This document shows positions 7,863 to 16,423 of a stretch of DNA of 39,883 nt, piece by piece (the first letter of the stretch is position 1; each line of letters opens with the position of its first letter). Origin of the DNA: UBA4735 sp035935465 (lineage in GTDB: Bacteria; Chloroflexota; Limnocylindria; P2-11E); the NCBI GenBank assembly GCA_035935465.1, contig DASYXA010000120.1:1-39883 (forward strand). The letters run 5' to 3'. Under the pieces are notes generated by a model. The model was not told the origin of the DNA, made no database searches, and was given only the letters and a program-made list of their open reading frames with translations. Both the position numbers and the translations under genes were made by a program.

Positions 7863-9238
7863 GCACCGTCTCGGTCGTCCTTCCGACCTTGAACGAGGTC
7901 GCCAACATCGTGCCCCTCATCGACGGGCTGTATGCCGCGGTCCCCGCGCTGCACGAGGTCGTGGTCGTCGACGACGACTCCAGCGATGGCACCGGCGACG
8001 CCGTCAGGGGATACGCCGCGGCGCACCCCGACCGGCGCGTCCGGCTCGAGGTCCGCACCACCGACCACGGTCTCACCAAGAGCATCGCGCACGGCGTGCG
8101 GACGGCGACCGGTGAGGTCGTCGTGTGGATGGACTGCGATCTGTCGATGCCGCCGGAGCTGGTCCCGAGCCTCCTCCACGGCCTCGAGGAGGGCTACGAC
8201 ATCGTCGTCGGGTCGCGCTTCGTGAGCGGCGGCTCGTTCAAGCGGGACACCGCGGGGACCGAGGACTCCGCGCTCGCCGTCGCGCTGTCTCGGCTCATGA
8301 ACTACGGCGTGCAATTCCTCCTCGATCACCGGTTCAAGGACTACACGAGCGGTTTCATCGCGCTGAAGCGCGCGATCGTCGTGGACCTCGGGCTTCGCGG
8401 GGACTACGGCGAATACTTCATCGACCTGCTCTTCCGCGCGCTGCGGGCCGGCTACCTCGTGCTCGAGATCCCGTACGTGTGCCTCCCCCGGCTGCACGGG
8501 ACCTCGAAGACGGGGACGAACCTCGGGCAGTACCTCCGGCGGGGTCGCGGCTACCTGTCGACCGCGTTCGGTCTTCGGATCGCGGCGCTGGCCGGCCGCG
8601 ACCGCGCGGTACGGGTCACTCCCGCCGCGCAGCCGGCAGGGGTGTCGACCGACTTCGAGATCCGGCCGATGACGGCGGCGGACATCCCATTCGTGGCCGG
8701 TCTCCACCACCGCCTGCTGTTCGACACGCTCAACTCCCGCCTCGGGATCCACTTTCTCTCGCGGCTGTACGCGGGCGTGCTCGCCGATCCGGCTTCGCGC
8801 TGCTGGGTGGGCCTGAGCCAGGGGCGGCACGTGGCATTCCTCTCCGCGACGCTCGACCTGCACCGCAGCCAGGGCCGCGTCACCGCCGGCGTCCCGCTTC
8901 GCGAACGGTTGATCGCCGGAGTGCACGTGCTCGCGAATCCCCATGACCTGCGGTCGTTCCTCGCTCACCAGGCCCTGCTGATCTACACGCGCGTCCGGTT
9001 CGGCAGGCCGTACCCGACGATCCTGACGCTCGGGATCTCCCAGTCGATGTGGGGCACCGGATTCGCCCACCGCCTCGCCGACGAGGCGGTGGGCGGATTC
9101 GTGGCCCAGGGGGTGCGGCGCTTCTACGTGGACACGACCTCGGAGAACCTCCGCGCGGCTGCCTTTTACCAGAAGGAGGGCTTCATCGCCGTCGGCTCGA
9201 TCGCCGGCAACCTGATCTTCCGACGCGAGATCCCGTGA
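7832..9238 (+). CDS. GT2 glycosyltransferase fused to a GNAT acetyltransferase
   Basis: A 468-residue fusion. About residues 11-235 form a DPM1/polyprenyl-phosphate-type GT-A domain: VSVVLPTLNE, VVVVDDDSSDGTG, and the metal-binding D101-x-D103 in MDCDLSMPPE. About residues 277-468 form a GNAT N-acyltransferase, with S-M-W-G-T-G-F-A-H-R-L as the acetyl-CoA loop and N-L-R-A-A-A-F-Y-Q-K-E-G-F at the end. There are no obvious C-terminal membrane helices, unlike many DPM1-like enzymes. Start choice is uncertain. GTG 7832 overlaps the previous gene by 31 bp and has no clear ribosome-binding site. A CTG at 7859 has AAGGAG at 7848-7853, overlaps the stop as CTGA like its neighbours, and begins right at the GT fold. 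The GNAT domain may acetylate the amino-sugar made by the preceding enzyme (inference). Confidence 0.85.
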   Translation: MRADREGAVLSTVSVVLPTLNEVANIVPLIDGLYAAVPALHEVVVVDDDSSDGTGDAVRGYAAAHPDRRVRLEVRTTDHGLTKSIAHGVRTATGEVVVWMDCDLSMPPELVPSLLHGLEEGYDIVVGSRFVSGGSFKRDTAGTEDSALAVALSRLMNYGVQFLLDHRFKDYTSGFIALKRAIVVDLGLRGDYGEYFIDLLFRALRAGYLVLEIPYVCLPRLHGTSKTGTNLGQYLRRGRGYLSTAFGLRIAALAGRDRAVRVTPAAQPAGVSTDFEIRPMTAADIPFVAGLHHRLLFDTLNSRLGIHFLSRLYAGVLADPASRCWVGLSQGRHVAFLSATLDLHRSQGRVTAGVPLRERLIAGVHVLANPHDLRSFLAHQALLIYTRVRFGRPYPTILTLGISQSMWGTGFAHRLADEAVGGFVAQGVRRFYVDTTSENLRAAAFYQKEGFIAVGSIAGNLIFRREIP

Positions 9239-12200
9239 CCGCCTGGCTGCGCGGCGAACGTGCGGCCCTCGCCGGGGTCCTCGTCGTCGGCCTCGCGCTC
9301 CGCCTCTGGGCCCTCGGCGCTACCGGCTACCCGAGCGATCCCGTGGAGGTCACCCGCTGGGCGCTCGGCATGCGGCAGTACGGGCCACTCGACTTCTACA
9401 GCCACATCGCCGGCGGCTACTACCCCGCGGTCCTGTATCTGCTCTGGCCGCTCGCCGGCCTGCTCTCCGGCGACGCGCTGTACACGGCCGTCAAGGGCCT
9501 CGCCATCCCGTTCGATCTGGTCACCGGCGTCGTGCTGTACCTCATCGGTCGTCACCATTCGGGTCCGCGCGTTGGCGTGATCGCCGCCGGCCTGTTCGTG
9601 CTGAACCCCGCGGCCATCGTCGGGGGAGCCCTGTGGGGCCAGCTCGATGTCATCGGCGCGCTCTGCATGCTCCTCGCGGTCGTGGCGCTCGGCGAGCGGC
9701 GCTTCGTGCTCGCGGGGATGGCCGCCGTGGTCGGCGGGATGGTCAAAGCGACCTTCGGAGCGGTCGCCCTCGTCATCGGCGTCGCGTCGCTCGTCGAGGC
9801 GTACCGGTCGGGCGATCCACGCCCGCCGGTCAAGGCGATCGCCGGCGGCCTCATCGCCTACGCGCTGGTTGGACTCGGGCTGCGGCTCACGCCCTGGGCG
9901 TACCTTGACCTCGTTCGCGAAGGTGCCCTCCGTTTCGCCTACACGTCGTTGAACGCATTCAACGTCTGGGCACTCGTCGCCGGCTTCTTCGAGCCCGACG
10001 ACGCGTACGTACGCATCGGGGTCGGCCTGCTGCTCGTGGGTCTGGCCGCCACGGTGGTGCCGCTCTGGTGGCGCCGCGATACCGCCGCGCTGCTGGCGGT
10101 CGCCGGCGCCGTCGTCCTCGCGTTCTACTTCCTGCCGACGCGTGTCCACGACCGCTACCTCTATCCGGCGATCGTGCTGTTCGCGCCGCTTGCCGCGGCG
10201 CGCCCTCGACTGCGCGTGCCGTACATCCTGATGAGCCTCGCGTTCGCGGTGACCCTGCTGTACAGCCTGTGGAATGGGCCCTCTGGACATCGCCTCCTGC
10301 CCGGGGGGCTCGATGCGATCGTGTTCGCGCGGGCCGGCGTGTACGCGACCGGCATCGTGCTCGCCGGCGCCTCGGGGGTGTTGCTCTGGCTGCTCGCGCG
10401 TGGCGAGTGCACGACCGTGCCGGCACCGGGCGTGGGCGGACCGGTCCGCGGCGCGGCGGCGCTCAAGCGGCTCGCCGCCAGGGTTGCCGCCGTCCACCCG
10501 CTCGTGGTCGTGGTGATCGTGTTCAACGCGATCGCGCTTTGGCCGGAGCTCACCTCCGTGCCGAATCTGAACGACGACGCGTATCACCTGCAGCTCGTGG
10601 CACGGGCCGCCGACGCGATCTCACGCGGCCAGAACCCGTTCGACAACTGGCTGCCGACGCTCGAGCTCGGCTTCCCGGTCTTCCTGTACTACCAGCAGCT
10701 CCCGCACCTCGCGGTCGTGGCCCTCAGCAGCCTGACCTTCGGTGCGATCGACCTGCGGTCGATGTTCGACCTGATCCGCTACTCGCTCCTGGTCATGCTT
10801 CCGCTGACCGTCTTCGTGTCCCTTCGCTGGATGGGCTTTTCGCGGACCGGAGCAGCGGCCGCCGGAGCCGCCGCGGCGTTGTTCTCGTCGGATCACCGGT
10901 TCGGCCTCGAGTACGACAGCTATCTGTGGCGCGGTTACGGCCTCTACACGCAGCTCTGGGCCGTGCATCTCTCGTTCATCGCGATCGCCGCGCTGTACCG
11001 CCTCCTCCACGTGTCTGGTCGGATCGTGCCGGCCGCGCTGGCGGCGGCCGGTGTCGTGCTCGTGCACCTGGTGTACGGCTACATGCTCGCGATCAGCGCC
11101 ATCGTGCTCGCCCTCGTCGGTCTCGGCCGCTCGAACGCCCGCCGCCGGCTGCTGCTCCTCGCCCTGACCGGCGTCCTCGTCGCGGCGATCGCCGTGTACC
11201 TCGTGCCGCCGTATGTCGGCGGCGCCCAAGCCTTCCTCGATGTGAGCCCGTACCTGCCGCGGTACCGCTGGGACTCGTTCGGCGCACCGGCGATCCTCGG
11301 CTGGCTCGTGACCGGCGAGCTGTTCGACCACGGCCGCCTGCCGGTGCTCACCGCCCTGACCGCCGTCGGCATCGCCGTCGCGATCGTGCGGCGCGACCGG
11401 CTTGGGCTCACCGCGGTGGCGCTGTTCGCGGTCTGGCTCACGCTCTACTTCGGCCGGGCGACGTACGGGCCGCTCGCGGACCTGCTCCCGTTCGCCAACG
11501 GTCTGCCGGTCCATCGGTTCATCGGGAGCGTGCAGATCGCCGCGGTGATGCTGATCGGCGTCGCTGCGGACTGGGTCTACGGCCGGATGTGGGCGCTCAT
11601 CCCACGACGGCGCCGCGGGCTCGCGGCCGCGGCCGTGGCGGTCCTGCTGCTCGCCCCGGTCCTCGCCGAGCGCTGGTCGTACGCGGCCGTGAACCGGGCC
11701 TGGATCGAGGAGAGCGCCGCGCTCGTCGCCGCCGACGCGGACGCCGCGCGCGTCGCCGACAGCCTCGCGCACCTTCCACCGGGCCGCCTGTACGCCGGAC
11801 TGCGGACGAACTGGGGGCAGTCGCTGGATCTCGGCTCCTCGTTCCGCGGGCTGCACCTCTGGGACGTGCTCGCAGCCCGGGGCTTCGACATGGTCCGGCC
11901 GCCGGCGTTCTCGTTCTCGCTCAACTCGGACCTCGAGTTCGACTTCAACGACCGTCGCCTCGCCGACTACCAGGTCTTCGACGCGCGCTATGTCGTCGCT
12001 CCGCCTGGCGTCCAGCTCCCAAGCGAGCTCCGGACGATCCTCCAGACCTCCCGCTATGTCCTCTATGAGGCCCCGACGACCGGCTACGCGGCCTACGCGG
12101 CGATCGTCGCCCGCGAGCGCCCGGCGAGCCAGGCCGATCTGCTCACCGGCCAGCGCCTCTGGCTCGCGAGCGCCGATCCTTCCGCGGCCCGGTACATCCG

Positions 12201-12561
12201 GTTCGACTTCCCGGCGCCGATCGATGTCGCCGCGCCGGCCGGCGGCTGCAGCCGCCCGGCCTACGAGGACGAACGGATCGCGCCGGGGAGGATCGAGGTG
12301 GCGGTCTCCTGCCCCGAGGACGCGACCCTCGTGCTGAAGACGACGTTCCATCCGAACTGGCGGGTGACCGTCGACGGCGCGCCGCAGGTGCCGTTCATGG
12401 TGTCGCCGTCCTACCTGGCGGTGGGCCTTCCGGCGGGCCGCCACGTCGTCGTCGCCGAGTACCGCGGATCGTCGTCGCGGGTACCCCTCGTGATCTTCGG
12501 CGCGCTCATCGCGGGAGGGCTTGTCGTGTTCCGCCGCCAGATCGAGCGCGCCGGTCGCTAG
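9235..12561 (+). CDS. Giant two-part GT-C-like membrane protein
   Basis: An 1108-residue polytopic protein starting at GTG 9235 (GTGA overlap). Residues about 1-400 resemble GT-C mannosyltransferases of the GT87/PMT type: Y-P-S-D-P-V-E-V-T-R-W-A near the N-terminus, L-N-P-A-A-I, W-G-Q-L-D-V-I, and V-H-D-R-Y-L-Y-P in a late loop. A cytoplasmic linker (about 400-425) joins a second membrane unit. That unit starts N-D-D-A-Y-H-L-Q-L-V and has the P-F-D-N-W-L-P and Y-Y-Q-Q-L-P-H pattern of YfhO/6-pyruvoyl-tetrahydropterin-synthase-related membrane proteins. A soluble beta-rich region (about 830-1080) contains F-H-P-N-W-R-V-T-V-D-G, as in YfhO C-termini, before a last transmembrane helix. Each half is the size of a normal single enzyme, so this is a fusion of two polyprenyl-linked sugar transferases (inference). 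It is the last gene of the glycan operon; its stop is 1 bp from the convergent gene's stop. Confidence 0.8.
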   Translation: MTAWLRGERAALAGVLVVGLALRLWALGATGYPSDPVEVTRWALGMRQYGPLDFYSHIAGGYYPAVLYLLWPLAGLLSGDALYTAVKGLAIPFDLVTGVVLYLIGRHHSGPRVGVIAAGLFVLNPAAIVGGALWGQLDVIGALCMLLAVVALGERRFVLAGMAAVVGGMVKATFGAVALVIGVASLVEAYRSGDPRPPVKAIAGGLIAYALVGLGLRLTPWAYLDLVREGALRFAYTSLNAFNVWALVAGFFEPDDAYVRIGVGLLLVGLAATVVPLWWRRDTAALLAVAGAVVLAFYFLPTRVHDRYLYPAIVLFAPLAAARPRLRVPYILMSLAFAVTLLYSLWNGPSGHRLLPGGLDAIVFARAGVYATGIVLAGASGVLLWLLARGECTTVPAPGVGGPVRGAAALKRLAARVAAVHPLVVVVIVFNAIALWPELTSVPNLNDDAYHLQLVARAADAISRGQNPFDNWLPTLELGFPVFLYYQQLPHLAVVALSSLTFGAIDLRSMFDLIRYSLLVMLPLTVFVSLRWMGFSRTGAAAAGAAAALFSSDHRFGLEYDSYLWRGYGLYTQLWAVHLSFIAIAALYRLLHVSGRIVPAALAAAGVVLVHLVYGYMLAISAIVLALVGLGRSNARRRLLLLALTGVLVAAIAVYLVPPYVGGAQAFLDVSPYLPRYRWDSFGAPAILGWLVTGELFDHGRLPVLTALTAVGIAVAIVRRDRLGLTAVALFAVWLTLYFGRATYGPLADLLPFANGLPVHRFIGSVQIAAVMLIGVAADWVYGRMWALIPRRRRGLAAAAVAVLLLAPVLAERWSYAAVNRAWIEESAALVAADADAARVADSLAHLPPGRLYAGLRTNWGQSLDLGSSFRGLHLWDVLAARGFDMVRPPAFSFSLNSDLEFDFNDRRLADYQVFDARYVVAPPGVQLPSELRTILQTSRYVLYEAPTTGYAAYAAIVARERPASQADLLTGQRLWLASADPSAARYIRFDFPAPIDVAAPAGGCSRPAYEDERIAPGRIEVAVSCPEDATLVLKTTFHPNWRVTVDGAPQVPFMVSPSYLAVGLPAGRHVVVAEYRGSSSRVPLVIFGALIAGGLVVFRRQIERAGR

Positions 12562-12562
12562 C

Positions 12563-13765
12563 TCAGGGCACCGCCGCCGTCGCCCCGCCCCGCCGGAGGT
12601 CCGACCAGCCGAGCCCCCGTGAGGGCCTGGGCGATCGAACGCCGGCCACCGCGACGACCAGTAAGAGGATCGACCCCATGAACATGTAGTACGCGGGCGA
12701 CGTCCAGCTCGACAGCAGCATGAGCGCGAGCATCACGCCGAGCGAGCGGGTCAGCGCATCCGGGATGTCGCGGCTGCCGGTGCGGGTCAGCGCGACCGCG
12801 GCGAGGGCTGCCACTCCGACCTGCACGACGAGCGTCGCGGGAATGAGCCGGGCCGCGAGCGCCGGGTCGAACATCTGGAGGATCCCGAGGAGGTTGAGGC
12901 CGTAGACGGTGGGCTTGTTGCCGACGACGGCGAGCATGCGCGGCAGCATGCCGGGATCGTCGATGGCGAAGGGGAGGATCGCGAGCCCCACGACCGCGAG
13001 CGTCGCGGCGACGTGCCATCGCCCGCGCCGCGTGCCGGCCAGATAGAGCGCGATGAACGCGTACACCGGCCACGCCAGCTGCTTCATCAGGATGCCCAGC
13101 GCCAGGACCGGCACGCTCGCCCAGAACGCGATCCGGCCGGCGCGATCGGGTGTCTCGGCCCGCATGAGCAGCAGGCTCGCGCCGAGGAAGAGGAGGGCGA
13201 GGGTCGAGTTGTTGTCACCATCGAGTGCGCGGAACGTCCCGAAGAGATACGTCCCGTACATCGCCGTCACCAGTGCGGCGCGTCCCGGCCCGATCCACCG
13301 TGCCGTCGCGGCGAGGAGCACGACCGTGAGGATGCTCGTCGCTCGCTCCACGGTGATCGGCGCGACGCCGATGCTCGCGAGCGAGCCGTACAGAACGAGC
13401 GGTCCCGGCGGATAGAGGTACACGCCATCCACCATCTGGCTGCCGAGGGCCCGGTACGGGTCGTGCCCGCCCCGCAGCAGGTCCGACGCTTGGGCGATCT
13501 CGGCCAGGACGTTGCTCTGGCTCACCGCGGGACGCCACAGGTGCTCGACGATGCCGGCGCCGGCCGCGGCCAGGAGGATGAGCCAGGCGCCGCGGCGGTC
13601 GCTCCGCAGCGACAGCAGCAGGCCCGACGCCGCGGCGATGATGACCGGCAAGCCGAACCAGTGACCCTCGAAATAGTGGTCCGTGACATCCTGGATCACC
13701 CAGGCGATGGTCAGCCAGCCCGCCGCGAGCGCCGCCAACGCGCCTACCTCTCGGCGGGCGGTCAT
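12563..13765 (-). CDS. GT-C/GT87-like polytopic membrane protein
   Basis: A 400-residue integral membrane protein with about ten predicted hydrophobic helices. It has a lumenal loop D-L-L-R-G-G-H-D-P-Y-R-A-L-G and L-Y-P-P-G-P-L-V-L-Y-G, as in GT87-type polyprenyl-phosphate-mannose transferases. Later come D-G-D-N-N-S-T-L-A-L-L-F-L and M-K-Q-L-A-W-P-V. I chose ATG 13765, directly before the first helix. A TTG at 13795 would add ten residues and overlap the upstream stop. Neither has a clear Shine-Dalgarno sequence, so translational coupling to the upstream gene is likely. It converges on the glycan operon. Its charged C-terminal tail is cytoplasmic-looking. Substrate unknown. Confidence 0.75.
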   Translation of the reverse strand: MTARREVGALAALAAGWLTIAWVIQDVTDHYFEGHWFGLPVIIAAASGLLLSLRSDRRGAWLILLAAAGAGIVEHLWRPAVSQSNVLAEIAQASDLLRGGHDPYRALGSQMVDGVYLYPPGPLVLYGSLASIGVAPITVERATSILTVVLLAATARWIGPGRAALVTAMYGTYLFGTFRALDGDNNSTLALLFLGASLLLMRAETPDRAGRIAFWASVPVLALGILMKQLAWPVYAFIALYLAGTRRGRWHVAATLAVVGLAILPFAIDDPGMLPRMLAVVGNKPTVYGLNLLGILQMFDPALAARLIPATLVVQVGVAALAAVALTRTGSRDIPDALTRSLGVMLALMLLSSWTSPAYYMFMGSILLLVVAVAGVRSPRPSRGLGWSDLRRGGATAAVP

Positions 13766-13784
13766 CGACGGCGGCTGCGACCGG

Positions 13785-15002
13785 TCATGGCGCAAGACCG
13801 TATCGCCGGATGGTCACCAGGAAATACCAGGTGATCAGCACCGAGAGGACGACCGCCCCGCGGAACAGCCGCGAGGGCGGCTGCCAGCCCGCGGGGGTCC
13901 AGGCGGCGCCGACCGCCACCAGGACGATCAGGAATGGCTGAAGGTCGAGGCTGTACCGATAGCCGTACTGCTCGTACCCGACGGTGGCGAACAGCCAGCC
14001 GGGGATCGACACGAGCGCCGCGGACAGCCCGACCGCCCGCCAGCGGGCACCCCGCCAGATCCTGCCGATCCCCGGAACGAGCCAGAGGACGGCCGGGGTC
14101 GTGATCAGCAGGCTCGTGCCGTAGCCGCGCGGACGCAGGAAGAAGAACGGTTCGTTGTCGACGAACACCGGAGGCTGGATGAAGATCGCATAGAGCTTGC
14201 GTGGGATGTACGAGAGGCTCATGAACCCGTGGGCGAAGGCCGGGTCGGTCGCCTGGTGTAGCTGCGGACCGTAGATGTCGAACGGATTCCCCCAGCGCAA
14301 CAGGTCGTACCCGGCCTGGATCAGGGCGAACGGTGCGGCGCCGGCGCCGATGAGCAACGCCGAACGCAGCACTCCGCGGACCGGCGTTCCCTCGCGCCGC
14401 GCCAGCAGGAGCAGTCCCGGTGCGGCCAGGCCCGCCGGCGTCCGGGCGAGAGCGGCCGCTCCGACGCACGCGCCGATGAGGAATGCCGAGCGGCGCGTCG
14501 CGGCGAGGGAGAGGGCGAGCGAGAGGAAGAACATCGCGGTCGCGTGTGCGGCGAACCACGAGCGGCCGTCGGTGGACGTGAAGAGCAGTGTCGTGCCGAA
14601 GCTGGACAGGATCGCGCACCACACGGCGAGACCGCGTGGAACGGACAACGCCCGCAACGCGAGGAACAGCGGCACGATGCTCAGGGCGCCGAACACCGCC
14701 GACACGAAGACCTCGATCTGGTCGTGGGCGCCGAAGGGCACGACCGGGAGCGCGAGGATCGCTGGAAGCGGTGGCTGGACGTTGTAGAAGTGCCCGTCCC
14801 GGCCGACCTCGATCTCCGACAACGGCGTACCGTCGAGCCAGAGCCGCCCGTGCCAGATCGCGTCCGCGAGGCGGCCGAAGTAGTCGAACGGCGTGCGGTG
14901 CCCGACGATGAGCGCGAGGTAGATCGCGAGCGCCGCAACACCGAGGACGATCGCGACCGACCGGTCGTCGCGGGTCAGCCGGGCGCGGAACGAACCGATC
15001 AC
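13785..15002 (-). CDS. GT39/PMT-like dolichyl-phosphate-sugar transferase family protein
   Basis: A 405-residue polytopic protein starting at GTG 15002. The first lumenal loop has T-P-F-D-Y-F-G-R-L-A-D-A and F-Y-N-V-Q-P-P-L-P-A-I-L-A-L-P, the usual layout of PMT/ArnT-like GT-C enzymes: acidic residue, then a P-P-L-P segment before the next helix. Further features are A-R-T-P-A-G-L in a mid helix and Y-G-Y-R-Y-S-L-D-L-Q-P-F near the end, matching the R-Y-x-x-x-x-x-P feature of the superfamily. It lies between the other GT-C gene and a TPR lipoprotein in one minus-strand operon. Probable role: transfer of a lipid-linked sugar on the outer face of the membrane. Acceptor unknown. Confidence 0.75.
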   Translation of the reverse strand: MIGSFRARLTRDDRSVAIVLGVAALAIYLALIVGHRTPFDYFGRLADAIWHGRLWLDGTPLSEIEVGRDGHFYNVQPPLPAILALPVVPFGAHDQIEVFVSAVFGALSIVPLFLALRALSVPRGLAVWCAILSSFGTTLLFTSTDGRSWFAAHATAMFFLSLALSLAATRRSAFLIGACVGAAALARTPAGLAAPGLLLLARREGTPVRGVLRSALLIGAGAAPFALIQAGYDLLRWGNPFDIYGPQLHQATDPAFAHGFMSLSYIPRKLYAIFIQPPVFVDNEPFFFLRPRGYGTSLLITTPAVLWLVPGIGRIWRGARWRAVGLSAALVSIPGWLFATVGYEQYGYRYSLDLQPFLIVLVAVGAAWTPAGWQPPSRLFRGAVVLSVLITWYFLVTIRRYGLAP

Positions 15003-15026
15003 GGGCGCGCGGTCAGGCGGCCGCGA

Positions 15027-15608
15027 TCACCGTTTCGGAGAGGCCGTCGGCGAAGGCGAGGACGGTGGCGCCGCGGTCGGCGCGGGTCCCGGGGCAGCCA
15101 GGGATGGATCGAGCTGCCTGCCGCGGGCGACCTCCGCATCGCCTTCGGCGACCGAGCCACTGATCCTGAGCAAGAGGCCCATGTTGTAGTGCGCCGCGGC
15201 GTTGTTCGGGTCGAGCCCGATGACCCTGCGGTAGAGCGCGATCGCGTCGGCGACCGCATCCTGCTGGGCCCGGACGTACGCGAGGCCGAACATCGACGGG
15301 ACATGGCTGCCATTGATCTCCAGCGCCTGGCGGTAGTAGCCCTCGGCGATCGCCGGCTTGTTGGCGACCCGCGCGATCTGACCCAGGTTGTAGAACGCCA
15401 GGAGGTTGTGGGGGTCCGCGGCGAGCGTCTCGTAATACGCCTTCTTGGCGTCCTCGGGCTTGCCCGCGTTCTGGGCCGCCACGCCCCGCGCCAGCGCGTC
15501 ACCGGCGGGATCGGCGCTGCCGGAGTTGCAGGATACGGCGACCGCTCCGGCGAGCAGGAGACCCGCGAGGCCGAAGCGCGCCGAGCGCATCACGAGGGAC
15601 TCACGCAT
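15027..15608 (-). CDS. TPR-repeat lipoprotein
   Basis: A 193-residue protein with a lipoprotein signal peptide: hydrophobic stretch, then A-V-A-V-S-C with Cys27 as the predicted lipidation site. About residues 32-165 contain three to four tetratricopeptide repeats (N-L-L-A-F-Y-N-L-G, S-M-F-G-L-A-Y-V, N-N-A-A-A-H-Y-N-M-G, each followed by A-x-x-x-Y-x-x-x-(I/L)-x-x-D-P). A Pro/Ser/Ala-rich tail ends in basic residues. ATG 15608 has GGAG 7 nt upstream; GTG 15614 is an alternative. It is the first gene of the minus-strand operon, 24 bp before the GT39-like gene. TPR lipoproteins usually scaffold envelope complexes; a link to the glycan enzymes is inferred from position. Confidence 0.8.
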   Translation of the reverse strand: MRESLVMRSARFGLAGLLLAGAVAVSCNSGSADPAGDALARGVAAQNAGKPEDAKKAYYETLAADPHNLLAFYNLGQIARVANKPAIAEGYYRQALEINGSHVPSMFGLAYVRAQQDAVADAIALYRRVIGLDPNNAAAHYNMGLLLRISGSVAEGDAEVARGRQLDPSLAAPGPAPTAAPPSSPSPTASPKR

Positions 15609-15642
15609 GGACACACTCCGTTCCCAGGGTGGACCCGGACCG

Positions 15643-15662
15643 CCGTAGCGGACCCGTAGCGG
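15643..15662. repeat. Tandem CCGTAGCGG repeat in a divergent promoter region
   Basis: The 9-mer CCGTAGCGG occurs at 15643-15651 and again at 15654-15662, a period of 11 bp. It lies between the TPR lipoprotein and the divergent hypothetical gene. One-helical-turn direct repeats are typical of OmpR/PhoB-family binding sites, but the heptamer differs from the GAACG repeats elsewhere in the window. Confidence 0.4.
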
Positions 15663-15764
15663 CGAGCGTACCCGGCGGTCCGGCGGTCCGGCTCGTTCTT
15701 TCGGGGGAGGGGCGGAACGACCGCACTACCCGCTTCGGGTGAGGTGGGCGGCCCGCGCGGCGGC

Positions 15765-15770
15765 TAGCGT
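15765..15770 (+). promoter_or_regulatory. -10 box of a probable leaderless transcript
   Basis: TAGCGT at 15765-15770 is followed by 7 nt and then GTG 15778. Initiation about 7 nt after the box would put the start codon at the RNA 5' end. No Shine-Dalgarno sequence is present. Confidence 0.45.
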
Positions 15771-15777
15771 CCGTTCC

Positions 15778-16407
15778 GTGGTGGGAAGGAAGCGCTCGCG
15801 AGCCCCGGAGGTCCTCGATTCCCCGGTCGACCTGGCGTCCCGCATCGGCGGAGCGGCCCCTGCCGGGCCGGTCCCGGCCGCTCCGGAGACCGTCCGCCGG
15901 GTCGACGGGCCGATCGAGTCCGCCCGCGCCGTCCGCGAGCGCCCGGTGCTGATGATCGGCGCGAACGAGGCGCCGGCCAGCGGGCCGATCGACGCCCGTC
16001 CGCAGGAGCAGCTGGCCGCGGCCGCCGGGCCGATGCTGATCGGCCTCGAGGAGGCTCTCGTCGTCGCCACGGCGCCGCCGGCGGCGCCCGAGCCGGTCGC
16101 CGATGACCTGGCCGCGCAGCCGCCGCTGGTCACGGTCCGCGAAGCCCCGGCGCCCGGCGAGATGGACCTGGTGGTCACGCCCCTCGCGACGCCCGATGAC
16201 TGGCATCACTTCGAGCTCGCGCTTCGGCGTGTGCCGGGGGTCGGCCCGCTCCGGATCGAGTACTACCGCGCCGGGATCCTGAAGCTCCGGCTCCAGTGGT
16301 CCGGCCCGGAGCGCTTCGCGTACGCCGTCGCGAGCGTCCCGGGCTACCGGGTCGGGATCCTCGGCGAGGATCGCAGCACCGTCCAGATCCGCGTCGCCCG
16401 CCACTAG
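15778..16407 (+). CDS. Hypothetical protein with small C-terminal alpha/beta domain
   Basis: A 209-residue protein not assigned to a family. Residues about 1-120 are Ala/Pro/Glu-rich and probably disordered. The C-terminal ~80 residues (from M-D-L-V-V-T-P-L) look like a compact alpha/beta domain. It has a strand, a helix (W-H-H-F-E-L-A-L-R-R), strands around G-P-L-R-I-E-Y-Y-R-A-G-I-L-K-L-R-L, a second helix, and a final strand S-T-V-Q-I-R-V. That order resembles a ferredoxin/HMA-like beta-alpha-beta-beta-alpha-beta fold without metal-binding Cys. Start is GTG 15778, supported by a -10 box 7 nt upstream; GTG 15739 is an alternative with neither box nor ribosome-binding site. It is a single gene facing the tad cluster tail-to-tail with a 16-bp gap. 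There is no signal peptide. Confidence 0.65.
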   Translation: MVGRKRSRAPEVLDSPVDLASRIGGAAPAGPVPAAPETVRRVDGPIESARAVRERPVLMIGANEAPASGPIDARPQEQLAAAAGPMLIGLEEALVVATAPPAAPEPVADDLAAQPPLVTVREAPAPGEMDLVVTPLATPDDWHHFELALRRVPGVGPLRIEYYRAGILKLRLQWSGPERFAYAVASVPGYRVGILGEDRSTVQIRVARH

Positions 16408-16423
16408 ACCGTGCTGCCCACGC

